Source: Rickettsia typhi
GTDB lineage: Bacteria; Pseudomonadota; Alphaproteobacteria; Rickettsiales; UBA1997
Direction: 5' to 3'
Assembly (NCBI GenBank): GCA_945874115.1
Contig: CAMCFD010000078.1
Location: 1-7,077, forward strand
DNA length: 7,077 nt
Below the pieces are notes generated by a model, which was given only the letters and a program-made list of their open reading frames with translations, searched no databases and had not been told where the DNA came from. Made by a program: the position numbers and the translations under genes. Below are positions 6,034-7,077 of the stretch, in pieces; positions within the stretch are counted from its first letter, which is position 1, and every line of letters starts with the position of its first letter.

Positions 6034-7077
6034 CTATACTTCTGCATCACGAATTCCGGTGCGACCGCGATCAAGAGCCTCTGCTCTGGCTTGTGCAACC
6101 TCAGTGTTTGGTGTTTCTATCGTTGGCACATTTGACGAAACTCTTTGTATTGCTGATCGCACGCCGCTGTTTCTTGAGTTATTTGGCAAAGGGAGTTGGC
6201 TAACATCTCTTTGGTCCTTATCCGTGTTTAAAAAATCACTATAATAATTCGCCAACTGAGAAATCCCTAAATTAGGAGCTTCTTGCAGCACGCCACCTTG
6301 TTGTGGCACATCATTTTTAGCAAAACTTGCGCTACTCACAGCAACCGTTCCGCCCCGTTCCCTTTGAGGGAAGCGAGAATTTTCAATATTACAGCCATGA
6401 AATTTAATCGTATTGAAAATTTCGGGTGGAATCTTAGAAAAGTCGCAATTTCTAAGGTCGCAATTTCTAAAATTCGCCATCCACAAATTGGTTGTGCCAA
6501 AATCAATATCTTTAATTATCAAACCTCCGAAATTAGCGAAGCTGTTTTTTTGCTGATTTTGGCGCAAACCTAGAAGTTCTGAGTTTTGTGCATTTATTAT
6601 TGGGCGACCACTATTGTCATCTATATCTACTGGTAAATCTTCCAAGGTTTTCTTAGACACGTCTATATTGCCTTTGGTTGCGTTTGACAAGGCTTTCACT
6701 TGTACAACGCCAGCTGCGCTGAAGCTGGCTGCGCCGCCTCGACCTGCTGGAGATAAAGGTGGAACTCGAGAAGGAATTGGAGGTCTAGGACTTGAAGCAC
6801 TTCCGCCAACGACTGGGCCACTTCCGCCACCACCAAATCCGCTAAATGCTTGGCCTCTAGGTGTAATTGGCGGCTCTTCGCCATCTGTCCCTGATTCTCC
6901 GAAATCTGCACCAGGTTCTTGGTAAGTTGTTCCTCCAATTATATTTGTCCGAACTCCCGTTCCTTGCATAAATACTGGATTACCGTCAGCTCCTGCTGCA
7001 AATTGCGGGACATGAAAACCATCAGGCAGAGATGAAATGCTATTTCTTCTTGACCTTGCAACAGAAAACTCTTCGCC
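6034..7077 (-). CDS. partial protein: Gly/Pro-rich segment plus pentapeptide-repeat block, unknown function
   Basis: Only the C-terminal 347 residues are in the window. The frame is open from the right edge to a TAG at 6034-6036, and the first ATG (at 6969) sits 36 codons inside, so the true start lies beyond the window. Visible residues 1-75 are polar. Residues 75-125 are Gly/Ser/Pro-rich, with PRPPIPSRVPPLSP at 97-110 containing overlapping SH3-ligand-like motifs. Residues 180-236 form a short pentapeptide-repeat block (DIDFG, NLWMANF, NCDL, NCDF, FHGCNIENSRF), a right-handed beta-helix fold that usually serves as a protein-binding surface. The tail is polar, and no membrane segment is seen. 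EFSVARSRR at 3-11 resembles EFSTARARR in the large plus-strand protein. Function is unknown; a host-directed or scaffold role is inference. Confidence 0.88.
   Translation of the reverse strand, partial: GEEFSVARSRRNSISSLPDGFHVPQFAAGADGNPVFMQGTGVRTNIIGGTTYQEPGADFGESGTDGEEPPITPRGQAFSGFGGGGSGPVVGGSASSPRPPIPSRVPPLSPAGRGGAASFSAAGVVQVKALSNATKGNIDVSKKTLEDLPVDIDDNSGRPIINAQNSELLGLRQNQQKNSFANFGGLIIKDIDFGTTNLWMANFRNCDLRNCDFSKIPPEIFNTIKFHGCNIENSRFPQRERGGTVAVSSASFAKNDVPQQGGVLQEAPNLGISQLANYYSDFLNTDKDQRDVSQLPLPNNSRNSGVRSAIQRVSSNVPTIETPNTEVAQARAEALDRGRTGIRDAEV

Noticed and set aside
6283..6573. Plus-strand open frames opposite the minus-strand gene (5984-6244, 6283-6573, 6614-6925)
   Set aside because: They overlap a longer minus-strand frame with recognisable pentapeptide repeats, and their own translations show no family features.

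Overview
The window looks like a piece of an A+T-rich alphaproteobacterial chromosome, most likely from the Rickettsiales or a similar host-associated lineage. Three things suggest this. There is a 41-residue, zinc-ligand-less ribosomal protein L36 of the kind common in alphaproteobacteria. There is a lysine-rich hydroxymethylbilane synthase. And gene density is low: two large low-complexity proteins of unknown function lie among long, palindrome-rich A+T intergenic stretches. The assignment is inference; no marker here fixes a genus.

Layout, left to right. A well-formed sigma70-type promoter (123-151) drives a 964-residue protein (191-3085). That protein has an unrecognised N-terminal region, a central PDZ-like domain, and long Gln/Ser/Arg/Pro-rich tails that look disordered. 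About 750 bp without a convincing gene follow (3086-3839), holding stem-loops, one copy of a small dispersed palindromic repeat and a candidate promoter. Then come tRNA-Asn(GUU) with an encoded CCA end (3840-3914) and an unusual tandem array of ~108-bp units (3896-4148). Each unit begins with a copy of the tRNA's 3' end and carries an inverted T-arm-like box. A long imperfect hairpin (4176-4226) precedes rpmJ (4274-4399), which is too short for most ORF callers. hemC (4500-5480) follows. A second ~550 bp gene-poor stretch (5481-6033) holds the other copy of the dispersed repeat and candidate terminators for both strands. On the minus strand, 6034-7077 is the C-terminal part of a second large protein. 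It has no stop codon at the right edge, so the ATG at 6969 is internal. It has a Gly/Pro-rich segment with overlapping SH3-ligand-like motifs, then a short pentapeptide-repeat block.

The housekeeping genes (tRNA-Asn, rpmJ, hemC) serve translation and heme synthesis and need no special link to one another. The two large flanking proteins are the accessory content. Neither has a visible signal peptide or membrane segment, both carry short proline-rich motifs of the kind that bind eukaryotic SH3/WW/EVH1 domains, and they share an EFSxARxRR motif. A role as secreted, host-directed proteins is possible but unproven. The most distinctive DNA-level structure is the tandem array growing out of the tRNA-Asn 3' end.
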